DNA from: Sphagnum compactum
Lineage: Eukaryota; Bryophyta; Sphagnopsida; Sphagnales
NCBI GenBank assembly: GCA_965153455.1
Contig: OZ234501.1
Coordinates: 558,001-622,000, forward strand
Length of the DNA: 64,000 nt
Direction: 5' to 3'
This document shows, one piece after another, positions 12,894 to 25,700 of this stretch. Made by a program: the position numbers and the translations under genes. A model generated the notes under the pieces. The model had not been told where the DNA came from. It searched no databases and saw nothing but the letters and a program-made list of their open reading frames with translations. Positions within the stretch are counted from its first letter, which is position 1, and every line of letters starts with the position of its first letter.

Positions 12894-13004
12894 CACTACT
12901 ATAAAATGTGGGTGAAGTTCACTAGTCCTCGTTCACTAGACCAGTGAATTCATTCAAAATCCAATGAAATCACTTGGCGTACATGAACACCTTTTGTTGT
13001 AGTG
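12894..13004. mobile_element. short CACTA-like terminal unit
   Basis: The segment starts CACTACTATAAAA and ends TTTTGTTGTAGTG, i.e. imperfect terminal inverted repeats of the CACTA (En/Spm) type. It is flanked by TGT on both sides (12891-12893 and 13005-13007), matching the 3-bp target duplication expected of that superfamily. TTCACT/GTGAA words typical of subterminal repeats occur inside and for about 300 bp upstream. At 111 bp it would be an extreme deletion derivative or only one end of a larger broken element. No transposase is present. Confidence 0.4.
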
Positions 13005-13009
13005 TGTGT

Positions 13010-16000
13010 AAACATAGAAAATCTTGCATTACTTGAACAAACTATAAACATTTTGAAAGAGAATATGGAAGACTACCATTGGGCAATGTTTACTCATGTC
13101 ATGGATTTTTTTAAGGAACGCGCAAGTTTGAAAAAATCGATTCTAGAACTTTTTTTTGCAAATTTAGTCAATAATTTTTTGATAGACGATTTAATAACCA
13201 TTAGGAACCTGCTATCAACAAATTTTTTGAAATCCTGAAAATGACTCTTTGCAATTCCATGCATGCAAGCTTGGTTGCCATAGGATTTAAAGAACAAAGT
13301 TTTAAATAACTGGTGAATCGTCAGATGATAAGGCCGGCCCCAAAACCATGAGATGTGTACAATAGCCAAAAGAAACGACGGATGAATAATTAAAGGAGAA
13401 AGAATAATAACATTTTTTGCAATAAATTGTGGAACAATACACGTGTTAAAGTGAATAGTGGTCGAAGTTGAACATCGAAATTGATTATTGATAAAATCGA
13501 ATGTTAATGTTGAGACAAATAGTCATAAAAAAATGAAAAACAAACACTAAAAATTTCATGAACACCACCATATTTGGATATGTTCTTAATGGTGGAAATT
13601 TCAAGACTAAAGATTTAAAGATGCAGGTAGTCATTGAATGATGGGGATATTTTAATATCTTGCAGGATTATAAGATATATGGGATACTGGTGAAAATGTT
13701 TATTACAAAGTTTCTAAGCAACCAACCACGAAACAATGTACATGTATGGAGGATGGTCACATGGAAATTGACCAGGCCATCAACTTAGCCACATGGATTT
13801 CACAAGGTGAAAAATGCAATAAATTAAATACCTCCAATATGTGTAATATCTAGTTCCAAGATTTATAATACACATCAGTTAAGATATATACCTATTAAGA
13901 TTGTTCACATAATTGTTTAATTGCTCTCACTACATATTTAAAGACTTCTTGTACATCCAAATATCACGTGATGTTTAGAGTGTTTTACATTTGATATGAA
14001 GGTCTATGTAGGAATGTAATGAAGTATATGAATAATAGTTGTTAGAGGGCATGAACTGGACACATGGCATGTAAACAAGAATGCAAACAAAAAATGGCAT
14101 GAAGCCACATCAAGCCCAAGGGTCAGTGAAGCAATCATAATTACATGTTACACACACCATGCATGACACGAATAGGAAACATAGTTGTTCTGCCAATATA
14201 ACCTTTTAATGTAATGAGTCCCATCCAAACGGTCAAAAGAAAATTAAACAATTTTGAAGAAGCCATTGAATGTAGTAATTTAAGAGTGACCCTATAAAAA
14301 TCTGGACTTTGAGAAATGTTTACAACTTTGTAACATTACACGAATAGATTTTAATATCTTTTGGTGATCTTCCAAATAACAATAAAAAAAAAAGAGTTTT
14401 GAGTTGAATTGTTCATTTGCACAATGTCACAATATCCATATCCTAAGAACTATTGTCGAACACCGAGAAATTTGGAGTATTATCCATTAGTAGAGAGAAG
14501 TAGAGCTAAAGAGTATACATGTAAAGTTCTAAGCAAAGGTTGGGTATTGTGCATTTTATAACCACTTGTAAGATTACAAGATATATGGGAGAATGATAAA
14601 AATGTTTTGTTTGAAGTTTCTGAACAACTTATGATAACCTCCTAGAGATAATCCATGGCCAACACACCCAATGAATCAAAATTATAGAATGTGGTTTCAT
14701 AGGTACTGTGATTAGATGCTCGGATTTCAAGCTAAGAGGAGAATAAGCGAATCAATCTTGCTACGAAAGTGGCCAAATACGTTTATGACGTTGAGAATGA
14801 TGCATATGAAACATCGGTATTCGCTTACAATAGATAGTTGGATATTTTAATATCGGCTAATTGTATTATTATAAGCAATGTGGAAAAGGAGAGCTCCCCA
14901 CCATACCCAAAAGGTGCAATGACGAATTTAGAAAAGGAGACAATGAATTCAAAGGACACCACCTTGGCAGTTACACTACATTGGGTTCTAATGAACCAAA
15001 CAACCCACCAATAGCACTTGGTTCAACTCAATATGTCCGGATTAAAGTTTGGTGACGCCTCTAAAATTGGCAACAACTACAATTACAAAGCATAGTAGGA
15101 GAATAGTTCCAATGAACTATGTGTAGTATTTAACAAGTTTTTGTGGACAAGGTTCTTCAAGGTTGTGATACACGAAGAGATATATTTTGTATGAAAAAAA
15201 TGTTTTTTGAATTAATATGCATCTTTTAATCAACAAAATAATATGCTCATTATCTTTGAATAAAACATATGTGAATAAAACAATTGTAAAAAAACATAGG
15301 TTAATTAAAGTAGACGATATTATTGGTTTCAAAATGGGCGTCACATTTTGAGATATTTGACAAAAGTGATTCCCAAATTTTGCATTTCATTTCCTTTATA
15401 ACAAAAAATGGATTTAAAATAATTGAGTGGCATGTATAAGGAACAATAAGGTAGTGCATGAGTAATAACATATTATTTTTTTAAAAAAAACATGGGAGGA
15501 TGAGCCAACTTTAAAAATGACAACGAATGTAAATTTTTTTACAAATGATAGACATGCATCCATCACAAAAGAAGTTAAAATAATTATGAATAAACCCTAA
15601 AAATTTCCTACATTGAATCTAAACATTTGGCCTTAAGTTACCTTTTGCAATTAATTGTCATAGAAGATAGTCAAATTGAATGGAACAACTAGTTTAAACC
15701 AAAATAAAATTTCATTAGAGAAGAGATTATAATGGGAGGAAATCAAATATGCATTTTGCAACAATTCAAATTGTTGAAAAGCTGGAAGAACACCATTAAA
15801 AAATCAATAAACATTCCATAAACTTAATCAGAAAAACTATGGAGATTGTTGGCAAAAACCTTGCAGTCCTATTATGGGAGCTTCAAAACAATAGATTTGA
15901 AGAGTTAAAATGAAAAGGATGAAACAATAGAACCCAAAAAACACTCTCAAGATATGTATCAAGCAGTGAAGTATTGCATAAAGAAAGATAAACCTGTTTT

Positions 16001-18600
16001 TATCAGTGAAAATGAGGTTGAATGTCTAGGTGAAATCATCAATTTATCATAAACTTTATATTCAGAATTTAAAATGCAACAAGAGGTAGCCACTACATAT
16101 AAATAACATCATTGAAAAACATTCTCTTGATTTTTTGAATAGAGGATCTATATTTCAATATTAATTTTGTAACGATTGACATCCATGTTTGAATATTTGT
16201 GCATAAATTGAAAATGAGGTCATGGAACATATTAGATAATTCAAGAATCTAGAAAATTAAAATGCATCCTATTGATAGAATGACCTTATTGGTTCAAGCA
16301 CCACACAAGGAGGAGTTAAAGGAGGATTTCATTCCACCTAAGAGCTTGGATTATAATGAAAATGGTAGATCAGAAAGTAATAAAGAGGTTTATATTCACA
16401 TAAGAAGATGTTGCAAAATGGGAAATTGGATATCATAGAAGATTTAGAGGAATAATTTAATGAAAAAATTTATCTGATCCCAACAGAGAGTGCACAAGAG
16501 AAATTGTTACAACATGGGATAGAAAACAAAACTAATGAACTCCTTGAAGTCAGCCAGGGATCACATGTTTTGTTTGATAGCATTCTCCTCAAGGATGAAG
16601 CACTAATCATTATAGAGAATGATATTATAAAATTCAAGGACACACTAACAATGTATTAAAGCAATGTGGTGGAGTAGAAATAAGAATATGAATGCATTTA
16701 ATAGTATACCATTTTGGTAATCCATTAACAACAGTGGAATATTCCTCCATTATAAATAGTTTCATAATACTTTTGAACTTGTTACAAAAGAAAGTTATAT
16801 TTGAGACTTTTTCAGGTTTTCATTGTCGTGAACAATTTTATTCAAATTGCATGAAATATATTCTTCTTCATGCCTTGTTGATTTGTTTCCAAATTGAATA
16901 ACTTGCAAATGTATATTAACATAACAATTGTTTGATTAAAAAATCAAAACCTACCAAAACCTTCTAGAAATTAATTACAAGATTGTAGTTATTTTAAAGA
17001 GAGGCCATATGCATAAGATGCACAAGAGAAGGGAGATTCTAAAAAACTCATGCAAAATGACTCAAAGAATTGCCGCTTTAAGAAAAAAAAGAATGGAAAA
17101 GTCGTTACTCCATTCAGTACAAACGCAATACAATCAAAGGCAAAAAAAGTCTAAAAATGTTTTAAACATTAACTTCTCTTGCTTCATCATCAATGAATAT
17201 CTCGACATTAGGATGGTAACGAGTCCTATGCTCTAGAGATGGGGGGATGGAACATAGGTCCATCAATGCAAGTGCAAAAACATCAGCATATGAAAGCAAG
17301 ATATAACTTTAATGGGGACTTTGAAGGAAATTAGGATGAACAAAAAATGGCACGTTCCATCTTTTCGATTTGGTGGCCTTTCTATAGATAAGAACCAGAA
17401 CATTAAAAAGAAACGAAAACATTGAAAATTTTAAGTTGCATAAGTAAAGGGATGCGACTAGACTTACTCACAATCAAGGTTAATTTTGGTTCTTTTCTAA
17501 ATGGGAAAATTGTCATCAAGGTTGAAGATAGGTCGGACAATAGTCTCACTTGATTCTACATCCAAAAATGGCTTAAGAACTTCATCAAAGATCTTTGAAT
17601 CAGCCTTAAATGCAAAGATGGGCCTCCCCAATGGCCGACAAACACGAATACTATTCTCTATAAGAACCATTAAATGCAAAAGTTAAAAACAAATTAGATT
17701 GCAGAATTAACATGCTCACAAAATAACACTCCCCTTCTTCTTAACTCAACATCTCAAACTGGAAAACCATAAAAATGTATTCAAATCACATGAATCATTG
17801 AGCACCTTATATAATAAAAAAACTTCACATATCAATTTAAAGCTAGACATTGAGTTGACAAGTTGAGGTTTGCCCTACTAAAGTAGGATTCCAAATCTTA
17901 GTGCCCATTTTGACTCAGGAGGCATCCATTTATTTGCAAATTATTTTGGTTTCAATTTCGTAACTAATTTTCATGATTTCTATGCAAAATTGTATCAATG
18001 GTGCGGCATTTGACCATAAAATGTCTGCTCTTCTAAGTACTTGTCACAATGTACAGGGTTCATATTGATAAAAACGAGAATATGATTTGTCTAGATTCTA
18101 ACCTTACTCTAGGTTTAAATCCCATTGCTTTATTGTTCCAGGCCTTCTTCTCTCAAACACCCTTTGACATTACAATCCACAAACCACTTCACTAAAAGCA
18201 AAGTTGTTGACATAAATCAAAATTTGGTACTCTTCCTAGCAAACCAGTTGCAACAAATAAACCGAGACCATGGCTCAAAAATACAAACAACTCCACCCAC
18301 ACACCAATAAAACACAATAAACCTTCTCACACCAATACTAGGGACAAAAACAACTTTCAAAAAAACAATGCCTCCCCAAAAGAAAAGGAAAATGATGCCA
18401 ACCCTGAAAGATGTAGAAAAAGAGGGTAGGAACTTCAGGTCCCAAGATCTCATTTGAGATCTCAAATACAGACAAGCAATGGCTCAACAGAGGCTGAGCT
18501 TTTTTGCAAATACCATAAGTTGCCTCCTTTAAAAATAATGAGGGTCACAAGTTCTTCTCAGAGTGGGAGTCCTCCAACATTTCTTTTGACCCACTAATTA
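13010..18600. other. AT-rich intergenic DNA, decayed repeats
   Basis: No gene recognised. A segment around 13655-13740 recurs in diverged form around 14565-14640 (AAGATATATGGGA...AAAATGTTT...AAGTTTCT), indicating an old duplicated repeat. About 15900-16660 has coding-like but stop-ridden composition. A 61-residue minus-strand frame at 17497-17679 (FDEVLKPFLD, IVRPIFNLDD) looks protein-like but I do not recognise it. Confidence 0.5.
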
Positions 18601-19533
18601 TTCTATCTAACTTGTTGCATACAAGCCGGTAATTTTCCACGAACACAACCCTAAACCCTAAACTTAGAAATATGTCATCACTTCATCCCTCCTTAGTGTT
18701 TTCCTTTTTGAACCACTATGCAGCCTTTAACATACTGGTGGTTTAGTAGTTGTGAAGGCGGACGAAAACACTGGCTCGAGAGGCGAGGCGGCCACGTTGT
18801 TTGTTACTTGAGATCCTAAACGAAATGTTGAAACGGAGTGCTTAACGAGGTTCTAGAATTTTTTTAGGGTTTGCATCGCAGTTGCGCCTGGCCACACGAA
18901 AGAAGCAAGGGCGAGTATGCTTCCCAGACAAAGAGCAATTAGAACGTGTAGTTTCAGCCATGCTCTGTTTGAGTGCCGGAGCAGGCGTGGTTTTGCTGCC
19001 TTTGCGGCGTGCATTTTTAACAATGGGGCTCGATTCCATCTACGTTGAGCGGTGGCAACCGTGTTTGGACACTAACGCGTGAATGTCTTGATGAGTACGA
19101 TTTGTGCTGGCAGGGCGCTTCATTGGTAGAATGACATACTTAAATCTCTTTCAAGCCTGAAGGCTTTAACCAATTGTTACCATGGCGGTGTAGGGTGCGG
19201 AGAAATGAGTGCGAGTCAAAAGGAGCAAGGGATGATGCCATTTTGCGATGAACGATTCGGTGAATCTTCATCAAAGCAGTCCTGTGCTTCAACCTCTCAT
19301 TTGCCGTCTGCTCAGTACCATCCCTTTTGGAAATGCCATGTGTATGTCTCACCTTCAGCTATCTGTTCTGACTTGAACAATCAATGCCTGTCCGCAGTTT
19401 GTGCTTTTGATGTCCCATTGTCCAGCATTCTTTAACCGGCAAAGTCCTTCTTTGTGTTGTTTTGGGTTTGCGGATAAAGGAGTTGGTGTCTTCTGGGAAG
19501 TTGGTTGCCAAGAGACATCATAGTTTCTAGAAT
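18600..19533 (+). promoter_or_regulatory. putative promoter and 5' UTR of the AMBRA1-like gene
   Basis: GC and CpG content rise just upstream of the first coding exon (about 18750-19230), as at many plant promoters and 5' UTRs. A double telomere-type motif AACCCTAAACCCTAAAC lies at 18647-18663, about 870 bp before the start codon; such telo-boxes are known cis elements in plant promoters. No clear TATA box or transcription start could be fixed. Short upstream frames at 18882-19082 and 19205-19435 have no recognisable domain and are probably uORFs or chance. Confidence 0.4.
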
Positions 19534-19727
19534 ATGTTACCCAGTGGCGATTATCCTTTGAAAAGCAGAGGAGGAAACGTAGTGCGCTTGCTTGCATGGA
19601 GGGAGGTCACGCCTGTCACAAGACGGCCGTTACGGCGACTCTGGCACAAAGCAGCTGCTTGGAGCAGCAGCTGCTGTACCCAATCGCAACTTGAAGCCAC
19701 TGATGCCAAGCGGGCCCTCATTTCATG
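19534..19727 (+). CDS. AMBRA1: AMBRA1-like exon 1
   Basis: Encodes residues 1-64 plus two bases of Trp65, with donor ATG|GTTTGT. The conserved stretch GGNVVRLLAWREV is followed by a basic segment and ends KRALISW. Confidence 0.85.
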
Positions 19728-22700
19728 GTTTGTTTGGACACACTTTAAACATGACAATGGAGTTCCAGTGGGAGTTATTGTGAAATTGTAAAATGATGCT
19801 TGGCTTGTGACTTTTGTTGTTATTGGTAGCATATTTGTAGTCAATCTTGACGGAAATGTCACCTAACTAGCCGTATGATTCAGGATATGGGATCATCACA
19901 GCGTTGGTCTCATGCAATATCTGTAACTGGACTCACAATCCACCAGCAGTCAGTCATCTTCCTCTGTTCTCATCAATAATTTTTGCATGCCATACCAGGG
20001 GCACTGAGCTGCAGCCATGGAATGCAAAAAAACCCATGTGGATGTTTGTCCCACCTCCCGTGCCCTGTGCTTCACTTGTACTCCAACTTCATGTTTTGTG
20101 CCTGTGTGCACTGCCTGGTGCCATTGTACTGGTGGATGTACTTTTCTTGTCCTAAATATGGCAAACTCAGTCAGAATTTGGTCAAAGCCCTAGATGATCC
20201 CCATTTCTTCTCTAAATGGCATGAAAGCCTTGTCCAGCAGAATATGCTACTGGCAAACACTGTTGAATTATATTCAATTTGCTCTGTCCTCAGAAAGATG
20301 ATGCTCTTAAAGTTATCTCTTTTTCCTGCCTTGTTTCTCTTTAGACTTTTCTTTTTCTGTTTTTTTTCTGAGTCTTTTTTATTTTCATTTCATTAGTCTA
20401 GAACCTTCTCTTGTAGGCTTTTAGGTGGCCAGCACTAGGCTGAGTCACCCTGTTATTGTTGGTCTTGTGATGCTGGTTAATGTATGACATTGACCTTGGC
20501 TACAGCTGAGAGCTGATAAAGGCAATGGGAATGTTATGATAGCTGGTCACTACCATACGAGTTGCTGTTGAAGGTCTCTGATGATGTGTGTAACTGTTGC
20601 TATTGTTTGAACTACTCCATTTTGATTTTGTTTTTTCTCTGTTGGGTTTCCTCTTTTTTGTATGCACTGATATGCTTGAACTATGACATTAATTGTAGCT
20701 GGGTGTTTTAACCCAGAACTGCTTACTTTGGATCACATGTTTTACTCACTTTGTGATCCAGCTAGTTTTGATGTGTAATGCTTTGAGGGTGGGGAGGAGA
20801 TGTAGAATGTACAGTCATCAATTTCTTTTCATGCTGCTAGTCTGTTTCCCTGGCACATCCTTACTTGCAATTTTATTGTTATCATTGTGATCCCTCCTGG
20901 ACTGATGATTCTATCTGGCTTACGAGATCAGTATCCATATGTTTACATAATGACATGGCCAAGCAATTTTGGGCATTGGATTATGCATCCATTAACATTT
21001 ACTGCTGTGACCTGATCAAGTCAGTGGAGTGCAATGCTTGCATGTTCTTGGCATACGCTATATGCAAGGCTATCACCACACTGTCTTCTGTTTTTTTGTG
21101 TCTATTTGTTGCCTGGGCCCATGTAACCTGTAGCATTACCGGTCTCCCATTGAATAGATCGATGAATTGACTTATTGTTACTCATGTTCTTTTGGACTTA
21201 AAATGGTGTCTCTGTGGGTTTGATCTTCCATTAGGTTGGAGGCAGAATCTCTGCGCCATTGTACAGCAAAATACTGCACTCTTGAACCAGCTCCACGCTC
21301 CACTATTGCAGCTGCTTTCAGCCCAGATGGCAACACCCTTGCTTCCACTCAGTATGTACTCCTCTTCTGCTGAAAGTTGTTTGTGGAGTTAGCCTCTCCT
21401 CTATCTCGTTGTGTTTGCTGTTTACTTTGGTGTTCATCTGCTATTTCTTGCCCAGGTTGCAGCTACAGTTCAGCAGCACTTATGTGTCTTGAGCTTGAAG
21501 CAATTTTCTGTGTTTACTACACTCCATCCATAATTTTCTGGTAGCTGGTTTGACGCACAGGTTACTTATTCACAGATCATGATATTGGCTCTTTGTTCCC
21601 AAGATGGTATTGGGTTTAGGAAGAGCTTTTTCATGAACTTACTGAAGATTTTTCATTACCTTATAATTGTTATGTCGGATTGGAATTTACAAAATGAAGG
21701 ACTTAGGTCTCTGAAGTTTGTGGCACATGTAACAATGTAAAGGAACTCGATACTCATTTTGTTTAGTTTGAGGGTCAGGAGTCTTTGAGTGCCATCTACA
21801 ACAGAGCAGCCACAGCAGTATGTTACTTGGGAGTGAATGTTTGTACTGCAGTTTTGTCTTAAGTTTGTGAACTTGGTGGTTCTTCCCTTTTTTGTTTGTC
21901 CTCCCTTCCCCTTCTTAGGTCCAGTTGTTTTTCTTTCTGTTCTTCTTCAGTTCTGTAGAAGTGGGGAGCATTTCTAAGCCAAGCTCAATAACGTTCCCCA
22001 TGGTTTTGCTTTCAAATTTCTCCAGTGTTTCTTTCTGTTTCCTTCCTCCTATCTTTTCGGATTTTTCTCCATTTCTTGCTTTTTTCTGCTTCTCTTTCTC
22101 TTTATATTTATTTTCCTCTTTCTTCTTGGGTTTTTTGGTCTTCTTCTTCTCTCATAGGGTTTTGTTGATCCAGCCTGCATCATGGCTGAATTTTCCAATT
22201 ACTGCCTGTCTTATGACACAAACTCAAAATGAGAACTTAGTATGGTGATTAATGCTTAGCAATAACCTCCACTCATTCTTGGGAACTTATGAAGTCAGTA
22301 GGATGCTATGTTAGTTGGTCAATACATTTTGCTGTCAAAGGTCTCTGAATATGCACATGACCCCTGTTGGTCAAGCTGCTGCAGTTTTTTTGGGGTATTG
22401 TTTTCTCTTTTCTTTGGAGTTTTTTTCCTTTTTTTCATGTTTGTCGCGTTGGCTGCTGTTATGTTGTCAGATCCAGAAAATCCAAACCTTACTCTGGGGT
22501 AATTTCTCAATTCCTTTCAGGTCAACTTTAATCATGCATATGGAGAAATTCTCTGTACACATCATGTGATCATCATGAACAGTAATCATCATTGGGAAAT
22601 CATGCAGTTCTCAGAGGCTATCACTTTCCTCTAGAAATTCTTGTAGCTTCAGGAGGTCATGTCAATGTTGCTTTTTCATTTGTGTCACCTTGTGAGATCA

Positions 22701-25700
22701 ATGGTATTGTACTTTCATGTTGACTTAGTTGTCCCCAAGATTGATGAAATACATCATCTTCTGCAGTGTTTGGGGTCACTGTCTGATAAATGGGCCATTT
22801 ATTGTCTGCTTCAGAAGGTTGTGCAGATTGGAGCATGGTTTGTTTTTGCTACATTGATGGGAATGTACCTCAAGAATTTGTAGTTTTTCTTTTGGGCTCT
22901 GTTGGTGTGATGCATGAGAGGTTTGTGGTCCCTCAACTGCAAATGTCAATGTGAAGGAGTACATTTTTTTGTGTTATTGTATGGTCCAAGGTAATGGGAG
23001 TTGCACAATGTATCTAGAAGGATATTATGAGTCTAGTTTTGGCTAGGCTGCTCCTGATGTTGGTTCAATGTGCAGTGGTGATCATACAGTGAAGATAATT
23101 TGCTGCCAAACAGGACTTTGTTTGAAGGTGCTGAGTGGACATCGGCGAACTCCATGGGTGGTATGTGTATTCTGATCAAAGCCTGAACTGGGTTTTTGAG
23201 AATCTAGAGTTGCAGGCCAAAGTGGGGTACTTGATAAATAGGGTGAATGCTCTCTTCCTTTTCACATTGCATGGGAGTGTTTCAGTCCCTGATAATGCAA
23301 TGTTCATTTGTACCAATTTTGGATATTTTTGCATCGTAGTGTAATTCCTCCTCTGTCCATGTGAAGAAACTTGAAGGTCATTGTTTGAAGCTTGTTTCAT
23401 TTTGTTCTTACTGGACAGTGCACCTTGAATTTGGTTGGTTCTATTCTACTTTCTGGGCGTTCGTGTGATAGAAGCCCTTGTTTGTGCTTTCTTTACATTC
23501 TCTATGTTACAGGTTCGGTTTCATCCAAGGAGCTCAGAGGTGCTTGCGAGTGGAAGCCTTGATAATGAAGTACGCTTATGGGATGCAACAACTGCAGAGT
23601 GTGTTGGTTCTCGTGACTTTTGTAATATCGCTAACCTCCTCATTTACATATCTTTTGTGATGAAACTATTTTTTTTTGTTCTCATGTCTCTCAGACTATC
23701 ACTTTCCAGATGATTAGAAGAGCTACTTGTCCTGTGCAAGCCTTATGGTGGACAACAGAGGCTTTGTTCTGTTGACTTTTGTGTGGTTAAATTTCTCTGC
23801 CAAGAGGTTTCCTGAAATCTATAACCAAGGGTCAACATGCAGGATTCTCAATTTAGGACATCCTTGGAGCAAGAATATTTTCCCTTTATATGAAGGAAAT
23901 TGTGGTCAAAAGATCTGCTATGGGAAATAGGGGACTTTTTTCTCTGTCAGGAGCATTTCTGTTTCCAATAATCTTCGGTGTCTGGGATTTAAGGTCCCAT
24001 CATTTGCCCCACAGAAAGTCAAATGCGATGTCACTAGGACTTGAAAGCCTTTCTAGCATCACATATATGGCAATCTTTTTTGATTATGGCAGTGCTTGTT
24101 CCTTGTTTTTAGATCGACCGATTGCATCACTTGCCTTCCATTCCCAAGGAGATCTACTGGCTGTTGCCTCTGGGCATAAGGTGGAACTTTTTCTCTGGTC
24201 CTACGTTTGTATGTTTTTGTGTGAATGACATTGGAGAAGGTCATGAATAGTTGTGATTTTATCACTGTGGAAGAGATGGTTGAATTCTGTACAGTCTAAT
24301 TTGGCATTAAAAGTGGAAATCTGAAGCTGCAGCTCACAGTTTCTGAGGTGGGATAGCATTTAAGTTCATTGAAACAGGTAGTTATTGATATTGGGAAGCG
24401 GATGTGTGGGGATGGCATGGCTTTGGGTTCTGGGCAGCTGTACATTTGGCAATTCACAAAGGAAGGAGAAGGGGCAGTGCCCATTGTAGTGCTGCGCACT
24501 CGCCGCTCTCTGCGTGCTGTTCATTTCCCTCCCCATGCTGCTCCTTTTCTTCTCACTGCTGAGGTTTGTACTGTTCCCTCTCTGTTTCAGTGACTTACTA
24601 TAATCTGGAAACAGTCAATCTGTTAAACTGGCCAAGACTGTACTGGTAGGGAGGTTTGGAAAGTTTTGAACATAAATGAACAATACTTTCTAATTTTATT
24701 GAATTGAGAACTGGGTCCAAGGTTATGGAGAAAAAGAGGTGCACAATTAAGTTCGACACTATAAAGTCCCCAATCTTATTTTTCCACAGTCAAAGACATG
24801 GGAGATTGTGTGGGGTGGGGGGGTGGTGTGTGTCTGTGGTGGTCTTGAATGGCACTATACTGAAATATAGACTTTAAGGTAGCATGTTTGAACACTAAAC
24901 AGGCGCCCAGAGGAGGGCAGAGTTTCCATGCTCAGTGTACGCAGACAAAGAATACAGAGTAGTCCTTTTTGATGCAGTGTCTTTATGTAGGAGACTATTT
25001 TCAAAATCCTTATGATCCACGTTCCTTAGATGGACCAGGACTCTAGGCCCTGCATTTTTCAAAGTGCTGCCAGGGTACACTATCTTGAAGGAGACCCTAC
25101 TGGAAATGTTGGGAGACAAGGTCCCTGCAGCTTTGTGTCTTGAGTCTTGAGCTGAAAGCGTGAACTTTACTAAGGTGTACCTTATTGGGTTAATCACAAA
25201 CAACAGACATGCAGGCTTCACGTGTCCAGTCTACTATTCCTGATATTGGCATTCCCCACAATATGCTGATTTGTTAAAGCAGCCCATTGTATTGGGGGAA
25301 ATGCCAGTATCAGCAATAGTGCCCTCACTCCTCTTTCTCCCTTCCTGTTACGCTACTCTTCCTCAAATTCGTCTTCTGTTGATGCTCAGTGTCAGTCTAT
25401 GGCCACACAAAGCTAGTCCAAGATCAGTCACATTGGTTACTTGCATGGCTTTTCAGGTTCACAAGTTCTTTCAAATGAACTCCAAAAAGCCTTGTGAATG
25501 AATGCTCCATGTGACTTTGCAGACATTTTCTCCCCACTTTGGAAGGACCTGAAGGTTGAATGAAAGAGGAGCAGTAGCAGAATTTTGCAATGAGAACAGA
25601 GATTAAAATTGTCGGTACCCAAACAGAGCTGGTTCCAATTCATAGCTGTGGTTTTTTTTTGTTGATTTTTCCTTTCATGCTCGCACATAACTTTACCATC

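Noticed and set aside
18882-19082. Extra 5' coding exon of the AMBRA1-like gene
   Set aside because: No similarity to the family N-terminus, and an in-frame stop directly before the ATG at 19534 supports starting there.
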